From contig UQWL01000006.1 of the NCBI GenBank assembly GCA_900544715.1, positions 62,001 to 126,000 of the forward strand: a stretch of DNA of 64,000 nt. The letters run 5' to 3'. The translations under genes were made by a program, and so were the position numbers. Source of the DNA: an uncultured Oscillospiraceae bacterium (GTDB lineage Bacteria; Bacillota; Clostridia; Oscillospirales; Acutalibacteraceae). Below are positions 60,993-64,000 of this stretch, in pieces (within the stretch, counting starts at the first letter, position 1; every line of letters begins with the position of its first letter). The notes beneath the pieces are model-generated. The model was given only the letters and a program-made list of their open reading frames with translations. It searched no databases and was not told the DNA's origin.

Positions 60993-61107
60993 ATGCGAAA
61001 ATGGCGTTGCCGCTCCGCGGCAGGAGGCGTTTCGCGCCGACAGGCATTTTTCCAATACTTCAAACTTTGTTTGAAGCTATTTTACCACGCCTCCGGTTTC
61101 CGAGCAA
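60993..61107 (-). promoter_or_regulatory. Promoter, 5' hairpin and conserved leader block (copy B)
   Basis: Minus strand: TTGCTC (61102-61107), 17 bp, TAAAAT (61079-61084), then CTTCAAAC-AAA-GTTTGAAG (61058-61076), TATTGG, and a block (60993-61053) matching 31711-31775. The block reads MPVGAKRLLPRSGNAIF and contains a TGCCGC/GCGGCA hairpin. It is the leader of the fucosidase gene. Confidence 0.7.
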
Positions 61108-61191
61108 CGGAATCTCTCTATTTTTACAAAAGCTTTCCTTTCCGCCGAATTCGGGTAAAATAGAAGCAAAATGGAAAAAGGAGGCGTTTTC

Positions 61192-61563
61192 ATGCAATTC
61201 ACGTTTGCACACAATAACCTGAATGTAAGGGATCTCGAAAAGTCGCTTACCTTTTATGAGCAGGCGCTGGGGCTCCGGGAAACGAGGCGGATTGAGGCGG
61301 AGGACGGGAGCTTCCTCATCGTATTCCTGGGCGACGGGCGCTCGCTTCACAAGCTGGAGCTGACCTGGCTGCGGGATCGTAAGGAGAAATATGACCTTGG
61401 TGACAATGAATTTCATCTCGCATTTGAAACGGACGATATGGACGCGGCGTTGCTCCGCCATAGGGAGATGAGCTGCGTCTGCTTTGAAAACCTGGCAATG
61501 GGAATCTATTTCATCATCGATCCGGATGGCTATTGGATTGAGATTGTTCCAGCCGAACAATAA
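61192..61563 (+). CDS. VOC-family (glyoxalase I-like) protein
   Basis: 123 residues from the ATG at 61192, AAAGGAGG seven bases upstream. Two beta-alpha-beta-beta-beta repeats: HNNLNVRDLEKSLTFYEQALGL and later FHLAFETDDMDAALLRH; DPDGYWIEIV carries the final metal-ligand Glu. Resembles lactoylglutathione lyase or fosfomycin-resistance relatives; the exact substrate is open. Confidence 0.9.
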   Translation: MQFTFAHNNLNVRDLEKSLTFYEQALGLRETRRIEAEDGSFLIVFLGDGRSLHKLELTWLRDRKEKYDLGDNEFHLAFETDDMDAALLRHREMSCVCFENLAMGIYFIIDPDGYWIEIVPAEQ

Positions 61564-61608
61564 GGGATATTAACAAAACACAAGTGCTCAAAAAGCATTG
61601 AAAAGAAG

Positions 61609-61640
61609 CAAAGCGGCCCGGAAAACACCGGACCGCTTTG
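61609..61640. terminator. Bidirectional terminator between convergent genes
   Basis: CAAAGCGG...CCGCTTTG with an inner CCGG/CCGG pair and one mismatch; moderate T-runs on both sides. Confidence 0.75.
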
Positions 61641-61656
61641 TTTCCATCAAATTTTG

Positions 61657-61956
61657 TCAGCGTACTGCGTTGCTGATATCGTTTCCGGCCTCACTGGCCA
61701 TGTTGTGCAGGGTCTCGCTCAATTCCGTCAGGCCGTTCTGCACCTTGCTGCCAGCCTCGTTGAACTTTTCGCTGGCCTTCGTGGCTCCTTCCGCCAAGTG
61801 GCTGCTGGCATTCTCCACAATATTGGCGGAGCTTTCAGCCGCAGCGGGAGTACGGGAAGATTCCGTGATCTTTCCATTGTCCTTATCTCCGCAGCCGCCC
61901 AAAAACACGCTGCAGGTCAACATAAGCCCGAGAAGAACTGCAATTACCTTTTTCAT
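61657..61956 (-). CDS. Small helical lipoprotein
   Basis: 99 residues from the ATG at 61956 with AAAGGAG. Lipobox LGGC, acidic spacer, then one long amphipathic helix pattern (SSHLAEGATKASEKFNEAG, SKVQNGLTELSETLHNMA) reminiscent of LEA/apolipoprotein-like repeats. Downstream of ypeB, 119 bp away. Possibly a spore-envelope lipoprotein, by context only. Confidence 0.72.
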   Translation of the reverse strand: MKKVIAVLLGLMLTCSVFLGGCGDKDNGKITESSRTPAAAESSANIVENASSHLAEGATKASEKFNEAGSKVQNGLTELSETLHNMASEAGNDISNAVR

Positions 61957-62075
61957 GCATGAAAGACTCCTTTTAATAAAATGCTTCTCCCAACTGATTC
62001 GGTATCCTGCCGGCACATATGGGATACAGACGATAGGATGCCCGGAGGCTGGCAGTTTATACGCGCAGGCCCGCA

Positions 62076-63425
62076 TTAACGGGTCAGCATGCCTCCATCT
62101 GCGTGGAGAAGCTGGAGAATATTTGCCTCATTCCCTGTTTTGGCATCGATATAGACGAGAATTTCATCCTCTTTCTGCCCCTTGCAGCGAAACTCATAGC
62201 AATAAATCTCGCCGCCCCCATCCGTGGGGATAAAGGCAAGCCGGGAGGAAAGCACGGTGAGCTTCGGGCTCAGGCGTTGCTGGGCCTGGCCCTTGGTAAC
62301 CTTCGGCGTGGGGATCACCCTTTCCTTATGGTTCATCAGGTAGCCGCGTGCGTCAACAGATACGATATCGCCATTATCCAGCGCAACGCCGACCTTAATC
62401 AAATCGGTATAGCAGATTGCATCTCCCTCCATTTGGGCGAAGTTGACCACGCATATACCGTCATTGAGTGCATAATAGCTATCCTTCATGTTTTCATAGC
62501 CCATCTCTTTTAAAAAGGCAGAAGCACGGGAGATCGCGTCTGTGGCATTCAGCGTCGCCTCATCTGCAAAACGGGAATTGAGCATATAGCAGAGGTAGCC
62601 GCCCGCCTTTGTAATACTGATGCTCATCGTATCATAAAAAAATCCATAGGAGGCCATACTTCCATCCTCATCCGAATCCTCCTGCAGGTTGTTGGCGGCA
62701 ATCCCGCTGATTTTAGAGGCAATCTGGGCCGCTTCCTCACGGGTAATATTACTCTTCCCATGAAGCATCGCGGGATTTTTTTGATTGATATGGTCGGAGA
62801 AGGGGCCGTCATAAATCAGCGTTGGATAATCCGCCAGCGCCTGCTCCGTATCGGCAAAGCTCTTGCTCAGTGAAAGTGCCTGCACGCCCTCGCCACCCTC
62901 GGAGAGCGCCGCGCGTGCCTGCTCCAGCTCAAGCGTGCCGTTATCAAGATGCATGCTGACGGTTGCAAGCTGGCCGCACAGGGATCGGGAAAGCGCCAGC
63001 AGCTTTTCGAGCATTTCTCGCTCGCTGTTTGAGATGGTTCCACCATCCGCTACCTTGCGGTTGAGCGACATCGCATATTCGCCCACCTGAGAGAGAAAGC
63101 GGTAGGTGTTATCCATCTGCAAATCGGAGGTGGGCAGCTGGCTGAGGCTGCTTTTCGCGCCTGTCGCTTCCCTCCACAGAGAAGAGGAAAGCTTTGCGAG
63201 CATTGGCGGCGTGTTGGTATAGATCACCTTACTTAAATCGCTTTCAATATGATCCATATATTCCCCGAGCTCCAAAATCGCCCGCTGCTGCGTTTCCTCA
63301 TAGGCTGTTTTATAATGCCGGGTCTGCGCCGCGCCAATACAAGCCGTTGCAACCAAAACGACGAACAGCGCAGTCAGGTAGCTTGCCAGGCGGATCCTGC
63401 CGCGGCGTGAATGCGTTTGATACAT
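62076..63425 (-). CDS. ypeB: Germination protein YpeB
   Basis: 449 residues. N-terminal membrane anchor (about 14-34), a long helical region, and C-terminal PepSY-like repeats (YGFFYDTMSISITKAGGYLCYMLNSR, EILVYIDAKTGNEANILQLL). In Bacillus YpeB is needed to localise and stabilise the cortex hydrolase SleB, normally encoded directly upstream. Here no sleB is adjacent: ypeB starts the unit behind a divergent promoter region. Confidence 0.93.
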   Translation of the reverse strand: MYQTHSRRGRIRLASYLTALFVVLVATACIGAAQTRHYKTAYEETQQRAILELGEYMDHIESDLSKVIYTNTPPMLAKLSSSLWREATGAKSSLSQLPTSDLQMDNTYRFLSQVGEYAMSLNRKVADGGTISNSEREMLEKLLALSRSLCGQLATVSMHLDNGTLELEQARAALSEGGEGVQALSLSKSFADTEQALADYPTLIYDGPFSDHINQKNPAMLHGKSNITREEAAQIASKISGIAANNLQEDSDEDGSMASYGFFYDTMSISITKAGGYLCYMLNSRFADEATLNATDAISRASAFLKEMGYENMKDSYYALNDGICVVNFAQMEGDAICYTDLIKVGVALDNGDIVSVDARGYLMNHKERVIPTPKVTKGQAQQRLSPKLTVLSSRLAFIPTDGGGEIYCYEFRCKGQKEDEILVYIDAKTGNEANILQLLHADGGMLTR

Positions 63426-63588
63426 TTGGGAACCAACCCTTTCCGGAATAAAGTGAAAGCATCTTTTCGATTGCCCTTATTTTTTACAGAAACGGCTGGA
63501 ATATTCCTGCCCTTGCCGCGCTGTGCCCAAACGCTGAGAAAACAGCACAAATACTATAAAATGAAAACAGTATTTTCCATTTATAAAG

Positions 63589-63617
63589 TATACAAAGGAT
63601 GGCCGCTGTGCTATAAT
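63589..63617 (+). promoter_or_regulatory. Promoter of the GH2 gene
   Basis: TATACA (63589-63594), 17 bp, TATAAT (63612-63617) with a TGC extension. The remainder of the 335-bp gap 63426-63760 shows no gene. Confidence 0.6.
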
Positions 63618-63760
63618 AATGCATACCAAACCTATTTGAAATGCCTCTGATATGGGCTTTTCGCCGTTTGGAACCACCGAACGCTGCCTAGGCGGGGGCC
63701 AAAAGAAGGCCGCGGAAGCGTTTGATGAGAAGCAATAGATTGGGAAAGGGGCGCTGAACG

Positions 63761-64000
63761 ATGGCGGACAACTTGTATTATTGGGAAAATCCCGCAATTA
63801 TTAAGGAGAATAAAGAGGACGCGCATGTGATTGCACTGCCTTATGATAGCTTTGAAGCGGCGCTGAAGCGCGGCGAATCCCCCTATCAAAAAATGCTGAA
63901 CGGCAAGTGGCGTTTTTATTGGCAGATGGGTGTGGAAGGGCTTCCAGAGCAGTTCCAGGCGGAAGATTTTGACGACAGGGGTTGGAATGAGATCGAGGTG
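63761..64000 (+). CDS. GH2 beta-galactosidase, N-terminal part (runs off window)
   Basis: 80 codons from an ATG with GAAAGGGGCG upstream, open to the window edge. MADNLYYWENPAIIKENKEDA, then SPYQKMLNGKWRFYW and a final DFDDRGWNEIEV are characteristic of the jelly-roll N-terminal domain of family 2 beta-galactosidases. No signal peptide. Catalytic residues lie outside the window, so the exact specificity is unproven. Confidence 0.85.
   Translation, partial: MADNLYYWENPAIIKENKEDAHVIALPYDSFEAALKRGESPYQKMLNGKWRFYWQMGVEGLPEQFQAEDFDDRGWNEIEV

Noticed and set aside
60838..61047. MPVGAKR ORFs as full proteins
   Set aside because: The downstream residues differ completely between the two copies and run into neighbouring signals; only the first ~17 codons are shared.
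1..64000. CRISPR array, prophage, insertion sequence or integron
   Set aside because: No regular direct repeat-spacer pattern, transposase, integrase or phage structural gene was seen on either strand.

Overview
The window reads as a chromosome segment of an endospore-forming, moderately GC-rich Firmicute of class Clostridia. The gut Oscillospiraceae/Ruminococcaceae are the best guess, but this is inference from gene content and style and no 16S is present. Sporulation and germination genes are spread through it (gpr, spoIIP, spoIIE, ypeB), and ribosome binding sites are strong AGGAGG types, often with TTG or GTG starts. No tRNA, CRISPR array, prophage or intact insertion sequence is visible. 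The only rRNA gene is an orphan 5S.

Layout. 1-4.8 kb (minus): a surface operon with a coiled-coil protein, a signal peptidase I and a giant repeat/Cna-B surface protein that runs off the left edge. 5.3-15.7 kb: a cytidylate-kinase-like protein, the orphan 5S, an SLC45-type MFS transporter, a GNAT/PHP/DUF188 operon, a YdbS/YdbT PH-domain pair, AzlCD and RmuC. 15.9-21 kb (plus): a serine hydrolase, two tandem YhhN proteins and a wall-anchored SGNH esterase. 22.5-30.5 kb: LepA followed by two paralogous secreted proteins, a PdaA-like deacetylase, and pyridoxal kinase, TrmL and DegV. 30.6-36.3 kb (minus): a frameshifted CarD-like gene, then LCP-like, transglutaminase, folE, folP, folB and folK. 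36.5-43.2 kb: ClpC, spoIIP, gpr, rpsT and small membrane or Cys-rich proteins. 43.4-46.8 kb: a Crp/Fnr regulator and a nitrate/sulfonate-type ABC uptake system. 47-56.8 kb: repeats, a cluster of DnaA-box-like sites, an ABC-F protein, a cold-shock protein and a heterodimeric ABC exporter. 56.9-64 kb: SpoIIE, a GH29 fucosidase, a VOC protein, YpeB and the start of a GH2 beta-galactosidase.

The most interesting signals are regulatory. Within 7 kb, an ABC-F gene and a heterodimeric multidrug-type exporter each have the layout promoter, short leader ORF, intrinsic terminator, resistance-type gene. That is the architecture of ribosome-mediated attenuation; the exporter leader is 53 codons, like BmrB-BmrCD of Bacillus subtilis. 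Three transcripts share a 5'-end hairpin directly after the -10 box, with a stem that changes in sequence but keeps pairing, and two of them continue into a conserved block of about 65 nt. A repeat of about 100 nt occurs three times. The CarD-like gene shifts frame at an in-phase T TTT TTA heptamer. All names come from reading translations by eye; no database search was possible.
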